Shown: positions 1 to 9,570, counted from the stretch's first letter. The stretch is 64,000 bases of DNA from Gemmata sp. (GCA_025055115.1 JANWYJ010000015.1:62001-126000), one strand, 5' to 3'. The notes: a model not told the origin generated them from the sequence alone. Numbers and translations are program-made.

Positions 1-1
1 C

Positions 2-769
2 TTTGCGGCCCATTACAAAAACTCGGGTCGTCCCGCGAATGCCCAAGCGTTCGCCACGCTGATTGAAGGCATGGATCACTCTCTCGGCGCGATTCTGGAC
101 CATTTGGAACAATTGGGCGTCGCAGAAGAGACGATTGTCTTTTTCCTGGGCGACAACGGTACCGATGCCCCCGTGGGCGGGCCGCACGAAGTCGCGTCTG
201 CCGCACCGTTGCGTGGGAAGAAGGGTTCCCATTACGAAGGCGGAACACGGGTCCCCTTCATCGCTGCTTGGGCCAAACCCAAAGCCCATCACCCTCTGCA
301 AAAGCCGCTGCCGATTCCCGCCGGGGCGATTCAAACTCAACCCGCGGCGGTGTACGATCTCTTCCCCACGATCCTCAACCTCGCCGGCGTGGAGGTGCCG
401 AAAGACCATGTGATCGACGGTGCCCAGCTCAATAGACTGCTAACGGGCCAGTCCGACCCCACCCGCCGCTTCACGTTCTTGATGCATTACCCCCATGCCC
501 CCCACCGAACCGACTACTTCACCACCTACCGCGAAGGCGATTGGAAGGTGATCTATCATTACTTTCCTTCCGAAGTTTCTGATAATTCGCACTACGAACT
601 CTTCCACTTGGCCACCGACCCATTTGAGTCGAAGAACCTGGCCGCCACCGAACCTGAGCAACTGCGGGCGATGATGAAAGGCCTGGTCGCGGCTCTCGAA
701 CGTCAACAGGCGCTGTATCCTGTTGACCCCCACGACAAGAAAACCCCGCAGAAACCCAAGATTCCCTAA
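2..769 (+). CDS. Sulfatase, C-terminal part (5' end outside the window)
   Basis: The frame is open from base 2, so the start lies upstream; 255 residues are visible. The metal-site motif GDNG (about residue 50) and the later GKKGSHYEGGTRVP segment, which supplies the conserved Lys/His region, are typical of the sulfatase branch of the alkaline-phosphatase superfamily. The tail has the usual small C-terminal domain (DWKVIYHY, then ELFHLATDPFESKNLA), followed by a basic, proline-rich end. Such enzymes hydrolyse sulfate esters of polysaccharides and are usually exported; planctomycetes carry many. The catalytic Cys/Ser motif and any signal peptide are out of view, so substrate and activity cannot be judged. 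Confidence 0.9.
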   Translation, partial: FAAHYKNSGRPANAQAFATLIEGMDHSLGAILDHLEQLGVAEETIVFFLGDNGTDAPVGGPHEVASAAPLRGKKGSHYEGGTRVPFIAAWAKPKAHHPLQKPLPIPAGAIQTQPAAVYDLFPTILNLAGVEVPKDHVIDGAQLNRLLTGQSDPTRRFTFLMHYPHAPHRTDYFTTYREGDWKVIYHYFPSEVSDNSHYELFHLATDPFESKNLAATEPEQLRAMMKGLVAALERQQALYPVDPHDKKTPQKPKIP

Positions 770-1062
770 CCGACGCGGTGGAAATTCTGGGCCTGGAAAG
801 GCAGTGGCCCGAAGGGCAGCGATCCTTTTTCCCCGACCCGATGATCTTCGTTCCCCGACCCGATCGCGGAATGGATGTACTGCACCTGCTGGCAAGGCCG
901 TGGCCTCAAGGGCAGCGATCTTCTCGCACAAGATGGCCTCAACGGCTCAGCCGATGCGTTAGAACACGCTCCCGGCCCTCGGCCTCAGCGGTGGTTGGAA
1001 GGCCCATAGATCCAAGGTTGAGGGGCATGCCGCGAAGCTTCGGTTGGAAAACTCGGGCCGCG

Positions 1063-1098
1063 ATGATGGGAAGACACAGAATGATGGGAAGACACAGA
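1063..1098. repeat. 18-bp tandem duplication
   Basis: ATGATGGGAAGACACAGA occurs twice head to tail (1063-1080 and 1081-1098) with no mismatch. It lies in non-coding sequence. Confidence 0.9.
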
Positions 1099-1155
1099 GA
1101 TAAAGGAGCTTCGATCGAGGGGCTTGCACACAGTCGCTTCCCATTGGGCCCTGCC

Positions 1156-1330
1156 CTCGGCGCTCGTAGTGGTTGGAACGCCCAGAATCTCTCGATAACC
1201 TCACGAGCAATATCCCCATGCTGTTGACTCGGCGCTGGTGGTGGTTGGAACGCCGAATCTGGTGCAGGTGGAGGCAATGTCCGCCGTCCCGTTCGAGTTG
1301 ACTCGGCGCTGGTGGTGGTTGGAACGCCCC
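1156..1330. repeat. Decayed tandem array, period 72-74 bp, three units
   Basis: The core CTCGGCGCTGGTGGTGGTTG, followed by GAACGCC, begins at 1156, 1228 and 1302, i.e. at steps of 72 and 74 bp. The stretch between cores is also weakly shared (for example GAGCAATATCC in the first unit and GAGGCAATGTCC in the second), so these look like whole units of about 73 bp of which one part has stayed similar. A more diverged copy of the core is at 978-1004. Confidence 0.8.
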
Positions 1331-1465
1331 ATCCCTCCCGCTGTCTTTGAAACGCTTCCGGGGAGGTTTCTGCTTGTATCGCTGGTTTCTCTGGCGATAA
1401 TCGCGGACAGTTCCCGGACGGGTGGCTATCGGTCCACTCGCCCTTCCTTCCTGGGGAGTCGTCCC

Positions 1466-2830
1466 ATGTCGCGTAGCTCTCTGCATCGTCGCCACTTTCT
1501 GAAAACGGCGGCGGTGGTGGGGTCCGGTGTTTTCGCCGCCCCCAATTACCTCCGCGCCCGCAACGCCAACGAAAAGCTCAATATCGCCATGATTGCCTGC
1601 GGTGGCCGCGGTGCGGCGAACATGCGCGCGGTGGAAAGCGAAAACATCGTCGCGCTGTGTGATGTCGATCAAACCGCTGTCGACAAAGCCGCACAGAAGC
1701 ACAAAAACGCCTTGAAATTCACTGACTTCCGGCAGTTGTTCGACAAAGCCAGTCAGCGCTTCGATGCTGTCGTCATCAGTACCTGTGAGCATACCCACGC
1801 CATCGCAACGTTGATGGCACTCCATCACGGCAAGCATGTTTATTGTGAAAAACCGCTGACGCACAACATTTGGGAAGCGCGCGTCGTTCGCGAAGCCGCG
1901 GCCAAAACGAAACTGGCCACTCAGATGGGTAACCAAAACCACGCCAGCGAGAACTTCCGCCGCGTGATCGAACTGATTCGCACCGATGCCATCGGCCCGG
2001 TGACGGAAGTGCACGTGTGGGTTTCCCGCGCCTGGGGTCTGCAATCGGTCGAAGACGCCCAAAAATACGAAAACCACCCCGCCTTCAAGGATGAAATGGT
2101 CGGGCTGACCGATCGCCCGAAAGACCCAATGACAGTTCCCGCCCATCTCGATTGGGACTTATGGTTAGGGCCAGCACCGCAACGGCCGTTCCATTCGGTG
2201 TATGTGCCTGGGCCGAAGTGGTACCGCTGGTGGGATTTCGGCAATGGCACCATGTCCGACCTGGGTTCGCATTGGAACGACCTGCCCTTCTGGGCCTTGA
2301 AACTGAAAGCCCCCATTTCCGTGGAAGCGCAAGGGCCAAAACCGCATCCGGAAATCGCCCCCGCGTCGATGCAGGTGATCTATGAGTTCCCCGCCCGCGA
2401 TAACATGCCCGCGGTGAAACTGACGTGGTACCAAGGAACCCTGAAACCGGCGCTGTGGACCGAAAAGAAAATCCCGCAATGGGCCAACGGTATCCTCTTC
2501 ATCGGTCGCAAAGGCATGATCTTAGCCGATTACGGCAAACATATCTTGTTGCCCGAAAAGGATTTCGAGGGCTTCCAACGGCCCGAACCATTCCTGGAAA
2601 AATCCCCGGGCCACTATGCCGAATGGATTCACGCCTGCAAAACCGGGGCACCGACGCTGTCCAACTTCGAGTACGCCGGATGGCTGACCGAGTCGAACCA
2701 TCTGGGTAACGTCGCCTTCCGCGCCGGCCAAAAACTGCTGTGGGATGCCGACCAGATGAAAGCGACGAATTGTCCCGCCGCCGATGCCTTCATCCGGCGC
2801 GAATATCGCAAAGGATGGAAGTTGGTGTGA
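1466..2830 (+). CDS. Secreted Gfo/Idh/MocA family oxidoreductase
   Basis: 454 residues. The start is placed at the ATG at 1466 because it follows GGGGAG with 7-bp spacing and gives a twin-arginine signal: [17 protein letters not shown], then a processing region near APNYLRA. A Rossmann fold follows ([17 protein letters not shown], about residues 33-50), with the CEKPLTHN motif near 130, where the Lys of EKP is the usual catalytic residue. The C-terminal half resembles the planctomycete subgroup of NAD(P)-dependent dehydrogenases exported by the Tat system with bound cofactor. The substrate is probably a sugar or sugar acid. The gene's last 30 bp recur downstream at 2873. The open frame runs upstream to 1238 through repeats and is not taken as coding. 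Confidence 0.9.
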   Translation: MSRSSLHRRHFLKTAAVVGSGVFAAPNYLRARNANEKLNIAMIACGGRGAANMRAVESENIVALCDVDQTAVDKAAQKHKNALKFTDFRQLFDKASQRFDAVVISTCEHTHAIATLMALHHGKHVYCEKPLTHNIWEARVVREAAAKTKLATQMGNQNHASENFRRVIELIRTDAIGPVTEVHVWVSRAWGLQSVEDAQKYENHPAFKDEMVGLTDRPKDPMTVPAHLDWDLWLGPAPQRPFHSVYVPGPKWYRWWDFGNGTMSDLGSHWNDLPFWALKLKAPISVEAQGPKPHPEIAPASMQVIYEFPARDNMPAVKLTWYQGTLKPALWTEKKIPQWANGILFIGRKGMILADYGKHILLPEKDFEGFQRPEPFLEKSPGHYAEWIHACKTGAPTLSNFEYAGWLTESNHLGNVAFRAGQKLLWDADQMKATNCPAADAFIRREYRKGWKLV

Positions 2831-2992
2831 GCCAAAAGTATCCCGGAGTTACGCCCGATGGTGAAAGGCACCAATATCGCAAAGGATGGAGGCTGGTGTG
2901 AGGGTAGCTTTGCTCGGTTCACGGCCAGGCGCTAACGGGCAAGGCTGTCAACCCGATGGAAATGGGTGTGTGGGTAGCCCCATGCCGTTCGC
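2802..2992. repeat. Gene-tail repeat, period about 71 bp, three units
   Basis: Unit 1 (2802-2831) is the 3' end of the oxidoreductase gene including its stop codon. Unit 2 (2873-2902) matches it at 28 of 30 positions, 71 bp downstream. A third, weaker unit begins near 2943, with GATGGA at 2955 against 2885 in unit 2 (70 bp). Units 2 and 3 share GGTAGC and GTTC.CG.CCAGG beyond the part shared with the gene. Confidence 0.85.
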
Positions 2993-3168
2993 GACCAGGG
3001 TCCGGGAGGCCGGGTCGCGCCGGGAGCGCACCAGGGGGCTCCCCCCCAGTCCCAACTCGGACGGCAAGGCCGCCCGATCAGGCCGCCCGATATCAGGCCG
3101 CCCGATCAACCAGGGTCAATGCCGGCACGAGGACCAAGGGCGCCCCCCAGTCCCAGCCCGGACGGCGT
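2831..3168. other. Non-coding gap between convergent genes
   Basis: It contains the tail-copy units above, a 13-bp triplet (3068-3108) and an imperfect repeat around CCCCCCAGTCCCA (about 3042-3054 and 3143-3155). The sequence is very GC-rich with no coding signal on either strand. No clear hairpin-plus-T terminator is visible for either converging gene. Confidence 0.6.
3068..3108. repeat. GGCCGCCCGATCA repeated three times
   Basis: Copies at 3068-3080, 3081-3095 (with a 2-bp insertion) and 3096-3108, head to tail. Confidence 0.85.
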
Positions 3169-4131
3169 TTACTTCTTCAGCATCTCGGTGGTGAAGGTTT
3201 CAGGAGCAAAGGTGGGGTTCAGGATGATGTCGCGGAAGTAATACGCCCCGACCAGAACGCGGCTGCCATCTGACTCGGTCCGATACAACTCCGTGCCGAC
3301 TTGCAGCCACAAGTGCGGGTCGATGAAGATGGTAACATCTGTAAACCCTTCCGCGGCAATAACTTTGGGATCGGAACTCGCGGTGCCGCCGATCTCGAAG
3401 GCGTCGATCTCCAAACGTGGACAGTGCCGCCGAATGATGAGGCATTCGCCGCCTGTTTTGTCGCTGTGTTTCTTGCCCAGATAGGCGCATTTCAGTTCAC
3501 CCGCGTCTTGGCGTGCCTTCCAGGCCTCATAAGTGCGCAACATGGTGCGATACAAACCGGCATCGCGAATACAGTAGCGTGATTGCTCCTGCGCCGCTTT
3601 GCTATTGGGCAACATGGCCGGCCCCAACTTCAAACCAAACGCCTTGGGCCGCCAGGTCAGGACCTTACCATCCAAGCCGTTTTCGGCCTCCGGCTTTTCA
3701 CTGAACAAAGTCGCGGTAATCTCGGAGCCAAGAGCTTTCCGCGCCCCCGACTTCCACTTCATCAACACCTCGATAGCCGTGGCGTGGGTGTGCGGGTCCG
3801 GAACATCACCGCGAACCCACAAGTCGATCACTTCCACCGGGGGCATTTCGGGATGTGCCGGGCGTCCTTTGACCCGTTCTTGTTTCTCCAACGTGCAATG
3901 AATGCCCGTTTTCACTTCCCGCTGATAGCGCATCAGGCACTCGGCGAGTAACTTCACCGGATCGGTTTGGGCGAGCTGCTCGAAGTCGATCTGTGTCGCC
4001 AGTGTTTCGCCCGTGTCCGTGAACTCCGGCGCTGGTGGCGGCGGTGCCCCCTGAGTGAGAGTGTGATAGGCAAAAACCGCTGCCCCCGCAATCAGTGCCA
4101 CGACCATTCCGACGATCAAGATTGTGCGCAT
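3169..4131 (-). CDS. DUF1571-like exported or membrane-anchored protein
   Basis: 320 residues from the ATG at 4131, which has GGAGGA about 10 bp upstream; the longer frame to 4203 adds a stretch without a ribosome site. Residues 1-20 (MRTILIVGMVVALIAGAAVF) form an uncleaved or signal-type membrane segment, followed by a Pro-rich linker. The rest fits my memory of the DUF1571 pattern in planctomycetes: LLAECLMRYQREVKTGIHC, KQERVKGR, a middle part giving MKW, and the end LWLQVGTELYR...YYFRDIILNPTFAPETF. Function is unknown; the fold probably resembles outer-membrane lipoprotein-sorting proteins such as LolA. Family assignment rests on recall of the motif pattern only. Confidence 0.75.
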   Translation of the reverse strand: MRTILIVGMVVALIAGAAVFAYHTLTQGAPPPPAPEFTDTGETLATQIDFEQLAQTDPVKLLAECLMRYQREVKTGIHCTLEKQERVKGRPAHPEMPPVEVIDLWVRGDVPDPHTHATAIEVLMKWKSGARKALGSEITATLFSEKPEAENGLDGKVLTWRPKAFGLKLGPAMLPNSKAAQEQSRYCIRDAGLYRTMLRTYEAWKARQDAGELKCAYLGKKHSDKTGGECLIIRRHCPRLEIDAFEIGGTASSDPKVIAAEGFTDVTIFIDPHLWLQVGTELYRTESDGSRVLVGAYYFRDIILNPTFAPETFTTEMLKK

Positions 4132-4314
4132 GGTTCCGGTTCCTCCGGTTCGACCGCGGGATATTGGGGACAATGTAGCGTTGAGTCCCGATGAGAACAA
4201 CACGACCCATCAAGGCAACAGCGTTGGCAACCTCGGCCGGACCTGGGGCGGGGAAAACCCACGACATCCCCTCGCACTTCGACCGCACCGGGTCGGGAAC
4301 TTCCCTTGCAGTTT

Positions 4315-4366
4315 GGACGCCGGATGATTATGGCCTGCGTGGACGCCGGATGATTATGGCCTGCGT
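4315..4366. repeat. 26-bp perfect tandem duplication
   Basis: The unit beginning GGACGCCGGATGATTATGGC occurs at 4315-4340 and 4341-4366 without mismatch. Confidence 0.95.
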
Positions 4367-4404
4367 GGAGAGATGGTACACTCCAAAGGTCCAGAAGGCC
4401 GCGG

Positions 4405-4428
4405 CACGCGTTGGACCACGCGTTGGAC
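4405..4428. repeat. CACGCGTTGGAC twice in tandem
   Basis: 4405-4416 and 4417-4428, identical; a third degenerate copy (CACGAACTGGGAC) follows directly. Confidence 0.85.
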
Positions 4429-4462
4429 CACGAACTGGGACCAAGCGGAAGGAGTACGACGG

Positions 4463-5704
4463 ATGCGCACGCTGGGATGGAGCCTGTTGGGAGTCGTTGT
4501 GATGGGATGGGGAACTGCGAGGGCGCAACCGGCGCCCGTGGATTCCCTTCCGCCCATTCCACCTCTGCCCGCATCGCCCGCGCCACCGCCCGCGCAGCCT
4601 CTGCCACCGTTGCTCCCAGTACCCGCGAACGAACCGCCACTGGCCGAAGTACCCCGACCGCAACCCACCCTCGGAATCGACTACGACCCCGCGTATCAAT
4701 ATTTGCCCGAATACCTTCCCACAAAGCCCCGCCGGGATGATGCCTGCGCGCCAGCCGGACGGTGGTGGGTAACACCCGCGTTGGAATTGGGCTGGATGCC
4801 GCGCGACGCGGTGGCGACCGATTTGCGAGTGCGATTCAACGACCCAGCAGGGCTTTGGACCAATTTTCCCCGACCGGTTCTACCAACCGCCGGGACCAAT
4901 TCGGGCGTCTTCGGCGCGGGGATGAGTTTGTCGGTCGGTCGATGGATGGGCACGAACAATATCCACGGTGTGGAAGGGAACTTTTATTTTCTCAATTCCG
5001 GCACAACGTACGACGCGTTCATCCCGGGGTATGTGGTCAGCTTTCCACGCAGCGGCGGAAGCGTTGCGGCACAGATTCTGCCCTATCCACCAGCCTTCGC
5101 GCCTGTGGTCGTGGGTACATTTCCCTTCACGCTCGACACATTGTTTGCCACAGTCGATGTCAACTACCGCCGGAACATGATTTGCACGCCCCATGCCCGG
5201 CTCGATCTGGTCGTGGGTTACCGCTATGCCTATCTGGGCGATGAGTTGTACTTGGGCGATCGTTTTGATGATTACAACGATTACCGCCACAACCGCTTCA
5301 CCGTGGCCAATCATTTCCACGGCGGGCAAGTGGGTCTGGCGGGGGAAATGCGTTGGGAGGGGTGGTTCGTCGCCGGCGCGGCGAAAATCGCCCTGGGTGG
5401 AACCACGCCCGAGCTGACCACCACCGGAGTGTTCGCCGGTGCCGAAGGGCAGGTCGGCAACCGTTTTCGCCGCCTGGGAGCACTGGATCAGGACGAGCGC
5501 ACGGAATTGGCAGTGCTGCCAACGGTGAACCTGCAGTTTGGGCACCAGTTGGGGGACCGGGCGCGGCTGTTTGTGAGTTATTCGTTGGCCTATCTCAGCC
5601 ACGTCACCCGGATCAGCAACGCCACCCGGCCCGGGTTCTCGGCCCTCAATACCAACGACTTCTGGGTGCAGTCGATTGGTTTCGGGGCCGATTTCCGGTT
5701 TTAG
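4463..5704 (+). CDS. BBP7-family outer-membrane beta-barrel protein (copy 1)
   Basis: 413 residues from the ATG at 4463, preceded by GGAAGGAG. A Sec signal peptide (MRTLGWSLLGVVVMGWGTARA) is followed by a long Pro-rich linker (about residues 22-65), then a region rich in alternating aromatic/hydrophobic residues: WWVTPALELGWMP, GRWMGTNNIHGVEGNFYFLN, RLDLVVGYRYAYLGDELYL, and a C-terminal FGADFRF ending in Phe as barrel proteins do. This layout is that of the BBP7 barrels of planctomycetes, which probably sit in the outer membrane; their role is unknown. A longer relative is at 35883-37535, sharing the CxxxARLD...G(Y/F)R core. Its stop is 4 bp from that of the convergent HEAT gene. Confidence 0.85.
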   Translation: MRTLGWSLLGVVVMGWGTARAQPAPVDSLPPIPPLPASPAPPPAQPLPPLLPVPANEPPLAEVPRPQPTLGIDYDPAYQYLPEYLPTKPRRDDACAPAGRWWVTPALELGWMPRDAVATDLRVRFNDPAGLWTNFPRPVLPTAGTNSGVFGAGMSLSVGRWMGTNNIHGVEGNFYFLNSGTTYDAFIPGYVVSFPRSGGSVAAQILPYPPAFAPVVVGTFPFTLDTLFATVDVNYRRNMICTPHARLDLVVGYRYAYLGDELYLGDRFDDYNDYRHNRFTVANHFHGGQVGLAGEMRWEGWFVAGAAKIALGGTTPELTTTGVFAGAEGQVGNRFRRLGALDQDERTELAVLPTVNLQFGHQLGDRARLFVSYSLAYLSHVTRISNATRPGFSALNTNDFWVQSIGFGADFRF

Positions 5705-5708
5705 CCGA

Positions 5709-7799
5709 TCATTTCACACCCGCTTTGCGGGCTTGATCGGGGTCGATGAGTCGGAAGGCGGTTCGAGCGGCGGCGGCTAAGTCTGGATCGCGGGCCTGGA
5801 TGAGCGTGGCGATGGCGGGCACGGCGGCTTGGGCTGGCGGCCCGATGCGCCCCAGCGCACGAACGATCATGTAGCGTTCGTTTTCGCTTTCAGCCCCGCT
5901 GAGATTGGCTTCTTCCAGACTGCGAATCAGAAAAGGAATCACCCGAGCGTCGCGGTTGGTCTGCCACAGTAGCTCCGCCGCGGTGATCCGGACCCGATAA
6001 TGGCGGTGCGTCAAACCGCGCTGGGCCACCGGCAAGCCAGTTTCGTCACCCGCAAGCCGATATAACGCCAAAGCGGCATGAATGCGGACCATCGGTGCGG
6101 GATGCTCCAGCTGGCGTTTCAGGAGGGTGACAACGGGTTCTGTTTCCGCAGGCTTGATCAATCCCAGCGCCTCGCAGGCCGCCGATTGCACCGAAGCGGG
6201 TTCATCACCTTCCAGCACAGTCAACAGTGCGGGAACCGCCTCCTGGGCGGCGGAGCCGATGCGGCCGAGGGCCTCCGCCACAACCAACCGCACATCGGCA
6301 CGCGAATCAAAGAGGCGTTGAACAAGTTCCGCAACCGCGGTTTTCGCCGCCGCCCCAAACTCCACGCCAAGTTCCAAGGCCGCCTGCGCCCGCAGGCGGG
6401 CATCGGCGGAGTGAAGCGTTTTCACCACTGCCGCCAGGGCCGCTTTGTCTTTGTTGAGACGCCACAGGGCCACTGCACACGGCAACCGGAATGCTTCGTC
6501 GGGGCTATCGAGCGCCAGCAGCAACTCCACGGTGACAGCCTGGCCGGGGGGCAGGAGCTGGCGAATCGCTTCGGCCGCGGCCACGCGCTCGTCGCGCGTC
6601 TCGAAATACTCCAGAATCGCCCGGGCATGTTCTGGCTTCGGGTCGATCTGATACATCGCCACGGCCACCGGCAGCGGTAATTGCCCATGGGCATTGCGTA
6701 ACTGAGCCAATGGTCCCAGCGCGGCGTGGGCCTCAGGGCCGATGCGACCGAGAATCACGGCAGCGCGCAAGTGATCTTCCAATAAGGCCTTACGATCTTT
6801 GAGGATGGCGACCAGACGCGGCACGGTATCCGGCGCTGAGTGGCCCAGCAGCTCGGCGGCAAACAGGACTTCGGACCGACGGTCGGATTTGAGCAGGGCA
6901 GCGATCTGTTCGCGGGTTTGTGGTGTGGGGTTGATGCGGAGAAGGACCGGGTGGGGCGGCGGGAGCAGTGGCCGGTTGGCGTCCACAGCCTCGCGCAGCA
7001 GTGTGAAAGCCAGCGGGTCGCGGTCGATCCGCCACAGCGCTATCGCGGTCGGTGTCCGCAACAACGCTATGCTCGGATTGTTCTTCAGCTTGTCCTTGAT
7101 GAGGGGTACAAGTTCCTTGGCCGCCGGGCCGATACGGCCAAGCGCCTCAATGAGGCGGAGGGTGGTGAAACTTTCCGATTCGCCCAAGGCCCGATGGAAA
7201 TCGAGTAGTGCGGCTGTCGCTTCCGGCCCCAGTTGTCCGATGAGCCACGCGGCCTGCTGTTGCTCCTCGGGGCGTGGGGATTTCAGGGCTTGCGTCAGTA
7301 CCGGGAGTACCACTTCGGCCGCGACTCCCAGTTCAATCAGTGATTCCGCGGCCGCCAGGCGGACACGGGCGGCGTCGTCTTGGAGGGCCTTTTGCAGGGC
7401 TGGAATGGCGGAGTAGGCCTCGAGAGACGCTAGCGCCCGCGCGGCGTCGCAGCGCAGCTCGGCGTTGTTCTCGTCGCGCAGCAGGCGTGTCAGGGAAGGA
7501 GCCGCACTCCGGGCGTCGGCCCCGAGCATGGTTAGCAGTTTCACACACTGCCGCCGTCGGCTGAGCGAATCCGACCACAACCCCCGCGTCAGGGCCGGAA
7601 CCGCGGCAGGACCATAGCTCCATAAGCGGACAGTGGCCGCATGCGCCGCGGCACGATCGGGATTTTGCGTTTCGAGAAGCGTTTTCTCGATCTCGACTTC
7701 TAACCCCGGTCGTTCTTGGGGTTGCGACGGTTGGCCGGCCGCCGTGGTCACCACCATCAAAACCCCGATCAACACGCCCCAGGTCATCCGACTTTGCAT
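5709..7799 (-). CDS. Secreted HEAT-repeat protein
   Basis: 696 residues. The ATG at 7799 has GAGGTG 7 bp upstream and opens a signal peptide (MQSRMTWGVLIGVLMVVTTAAG). The rest is a solenoid of about 16-18 HEAT/PBS-lyase-type repeats, recognisable by recurring patterns such as LIELGVAAEVVLPVLTQAL, ALGRIGPAAKELVPLI and ALGRIGSAAQEAVPALLTVL. Such solenoids bind proteins, and exported ones are very common in planctomycetes; no enzymatic motif is seen. It lies 13 bp downstream of the metallophosphoesterase gene on the same strand, so the two are probably co-transcribed. Confidence 0.85.
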   Translation of the reverse strand: MQSRMTWGVLIGVLMVVTTAAGQPSQPQERPGLEVEIEKTLLETQNPDRAAAHAATVRLWSYGPAAVPALTRGLWSDSLSRRRQCVKLLTMLGADARSAAPSLTRLLRDENNAELRCDAARALASLEAYSAIPALQKALQDDAARVRLAAAESLIELGVAAEVVLPVLTQALKSPRPEEQQQAAWLIGQLGPEATAALLDFHRALGESESFTTLRLIEALGRIGPAAKELVPLIKDKLKNNPSIALLRTPTAIALWRIDRDPLAFTLLREAVDANRPLLPPPHPVLLRINPTPQTREQIAALLKSDRRSEVLFAAELLGHSAPDTVPRLVAILKDRKALLEDHLRAAVILGRIGPEAHAALGPLAQLRNAHGQLPLPVAVAMYQIDPKPEHARAILEYFETRDERVAAAEAIRQLLPPGQAVTVELLLALDSPDEAFRLPCAVALWRLNKDKAALAAVVKTLHSADARLRAQAALELGVEFGAAAKTAVAELVQRLFDSRADVRLVVAEALGRIGSAAQEAVPALLTVLEGDEPASVQSAACEALGLIKPAETEPVVTLLKRQLEHPAPMVRIHAALALYRLAGDETGLPVAQRGLTHRHYRVRITAAELLWQTNRDARVIPFLIRSLEEANLSGAESENERYMIVRALGRIGPPAQAAVPAIATLIQARDPDLAAAARTAFRLIDPDQARKAGVK

Positions 7800-7812
7800 G
7801 GCTACACCTCGC

Positions 7813-8997
7813 TTAGCCCCGATGGGATGAGGAGTTGAGGGGTTGTAACGTGACGCGAAGAACCTGTGGGTTACAGCGGATACGGATCGGTTCTTTGCCG
7901 CTGATGCCGCGGCTGACGATCATCACGGTAGGGTTCTCATGAAAAACGCCCCCATCAAAACGGCGACCGTATTTGCTGGGGACGAAAATCGAGCCAATCA
8001 GCGGCACCCGTATACCGCCGCCATGAACATGGCCACAGAACATGAGCTGGATTTTCTGCGCCTGCGCCCAATAGAAATGGTCGGGCGTGTGGCTGAGGCA
8101 GACGCGAAAAGCATCGCCGGGAGCTTCGCTCAACTCGGGCGGCGGCGTCAACCACGGCCCTTCATGCCCCACCACCACACACGGCACGCCGCGGATCGAC
8201 ACCCGTTCCCACCGGTTGCTGAGAACGGTGTACCCAGCACGGGTTAATGCCGCGCGGACCCGTGCCGGGTCGTGATGAACATCGTGATTGCCCAAAATCG
8301 CCCATTTCGCGTCCCGTGCTGGCAACCGACCCAGCAGTGGCTCAATCCATTCGTGATGAACGTCGGTATCGAGATAGTCACCCACCAAACAGACAATATC
8401 CGGCGTGGGTCCACGCAGGAGTTCTTCCATCATCCGATCGAAGTAAAGCCGGCTGGGGGTACCATGGAAGTGAAGATCACTCAAAATCAGGTATGTCAGG
8501 CCGTTCCAAGATCGCGGTAAATCGGGAAGAGCGACCGTGTATTCGGTGATGTCGAGGCGGAAGACGCCGTTGCCGGGCAGACGAGTGAGGAATCGACCTT
8601 TTCCATTACCTATGAGGGCGTGGCCGTATTCGGGCCACCAATCGAGCGTGCGCGTCTGCTCCGATTGGACACATTCAGGCGGTCGGCGAAGCCCACGCTG
8701 AATCGTCACAACGACAAAGACCGCACTGAAGCCACAGCAGACCAAACCATAAAGCCCCACGATCCGCGCCCACCCACCCGCGAACGCTTCCGCCAACGAT
8801 TCCGGCGGAATCGCCGCGATCACCGACCCCATCACGAGCGGAAAGGCGAGGATGAGGACCGCGGTGAAGTACCGCCACCCTTTCAGAAACGTCTTGGGCA
8901 GGGGGCGGGCGTACAGGTTGTTCAAGATGCCTGTCCAAAGGTAGGCGTGCCCTATCCAAGCCAATCCCAGAAGAAGCAGTGTCAGTCCGTGCATCAT
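7813..8997 (-). CDS. Membrane-associated calcineurin-like metallophosphoesterase
   Basis: 394 residues from the ATG pair at 8997, which has TAGG about 9 bp upstream; ATGs at 9006 and 9054 are alternatives. Three to four hydrophobic segments fill the N-terminal 110 residues (MHGLTLLLLGLAWIGHAYLW; YFTAVLILAFPLVMG; IVGLYGLVCCGFSAVFVVV). The phosphoesterase domain then shows all metal-site motifs in order: LILSDLHFHG (DxH), VCLVGDYLDTD (GDxxD), ILGNHDVH (GNHD), LSHTPDHF and FCGHVHGGG (GHxH). Relatives of this architecture (YkuE/YaeI-like) act on lipid or nucleotide phosphoesters at the membrane; the substrate here is unknown. First gene of a probable two-gene unit with the HEAT protein. Confidence 0.88.
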   Translation of the reverse strand: MMHGLTLLLLGLAWIGHAYLWTGILNNLYARPLPKTFLKGWRYFTAVLILAFPLVMGSVIAAIPPESLAEAFAGGWARIVGLYGLVCCGFSAVFVVVTIQRGLRRPPECVQSEQTRTLDWWPEYGHALIGNGKGRFLTRLPGNGVFRLDITEYTVALPDLPRSWNGLTYLILSDLHFHGTPSRLYFDRMMEELLRGPTPDIVCLVGDYLDTDVHHEWIEPLLGRLPARDAKWAILGNHDVHHDPARVRAALTRAGYTVLSNRWERVSIRGVPCVVVGHEGPWLTPPPELSEAPGDAFRVCLSHTPDHFYWAQAQKIQLMFCGHVHGGGIRVPLIGSIFVPSKYGRRFDGGVFHENPTVMIVSRGISGKEPIRIRCNPQVLRVTLQPLNSSSHRG

Positions 8998-9132
8998 ACC
9001 CACCATCCTACCGCGAGCGAGAAGCCGTGTCTTGTGGAACACGAAATGGACCACGTCGTCTCCGGAACGACCAGATTCCGTTTAGAATCATGGCGGTTAT
9101 TCCCTTCACCCAGTCCGTTCGGGAGTTCCATC

Positions 9133-9543
9133 ATGAGGTCCTTCGCTGTGGTGCTGTTTGTGGGTGGGATGCTGGCGTTAACGTCTCTGGGTTCGGCCCA
9201 ACCCCCCGGGGGGCAACCTGGCGGCAAAGGCGGCAAAGGCGGCTTTCCTGGCGGCAAGGGCGGCTTCGGCGGCTTCGGCGGCTTCTTCGCCCCAGGAATC
9301 GGGCAAGTCTTGCCGAGCTTTCTTCAAGAACAACTGAAACTGACCGACGCACAAAAGAAGGAACTGGAAGCCCTTCAGAAGGATGTCGACGCGAAACTCG
9401 AGAAAATTCTGACCGAAGAACAACGCAAGCAGCTCAAACAGATCAAAGAACGCGGCCCGGGCCTGGGCGGGTTCCCGAATTTCCCCGGTTTCCCCGGCTT
9501 CCCTGGCCAACCGGGCGACAAGGGCAAAGAGAAAAACCCCTAA
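9133..9543 (+). CDS. Small exported Gly-rich protein with LTDAQ helix pair
   Basis: 136 residues. The ATG at 9133 follows GGGAG and opens a signal peptide (MRSFAVVLFVGGMLALTSLGSA). A glycine-rich linker with repeated GGKGG/GGFGG units (residues 25-55) leads to a charged two-helix part (LKLTDAQKKELEALQKDVDA, then LTEEQRKQLKQIKE) that resembles the LTxxQ motif of Spy/CpxP-type periplasmic proteins. The end is another low-complexity run, (N/G)FPGFPGFPG. Proteins of this design are frequent in Gemmataceae; the function is unknown, and chaperone-like or surface roles are only guesses. It is divergent from the metallophosphoesterase. Confidence 0.75.
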   Translation: MRSFAVVLFVGGMLALTSLGSAQPPGGQPGGKGGKGGFPGGKGGFGGFGGFFAPGIGQVLPSFLQEQLKLTDAQKKELEALQKDVDAKLEKILTEEQRKQLKQIKERGPGLGGFPNFPGFPGFPGQPGDKGKEKNP

Positions 9544-9570
9544 TACGCCGAACTGTAACGGCCCATTTCA

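Larger units (their letters stand above)
770..1465. other. Non-coding gap with several direct-repeat families
   Basis: No convincing gene lies here. It holds an imperfect pair of about 31 bp (795-825 and 891-921, core AAGGGCAGCGATC), a short repeat of TTCCCCGACCCGAT (about 829-842 and 851-864), an 18-bp tandem duplication (1063-1098) and a 72-74-bp-period array (1156-1330). A sequence resembling GGGGAG at 1453-1458 is the likely ribosome site of the next gene. Confidence 0.6.
4132..4462. other. Divergent intergenic region with tandem duplications
   Basis: It separates two divergently transcribed genes and so should hold both promoters, but I found no confident -35/-10 pair. It carries a perfect 26-bp tandem duplication (4315-4366) and a 12-bp one (4405-4428). 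Confidence 0.5.

Noticed and set aside
1238-1465. N-terminal extension of the first oxidoreductase
   Set aside because: It runs through a repeat array and would put the twin-arginine signal in the middle of the protein.
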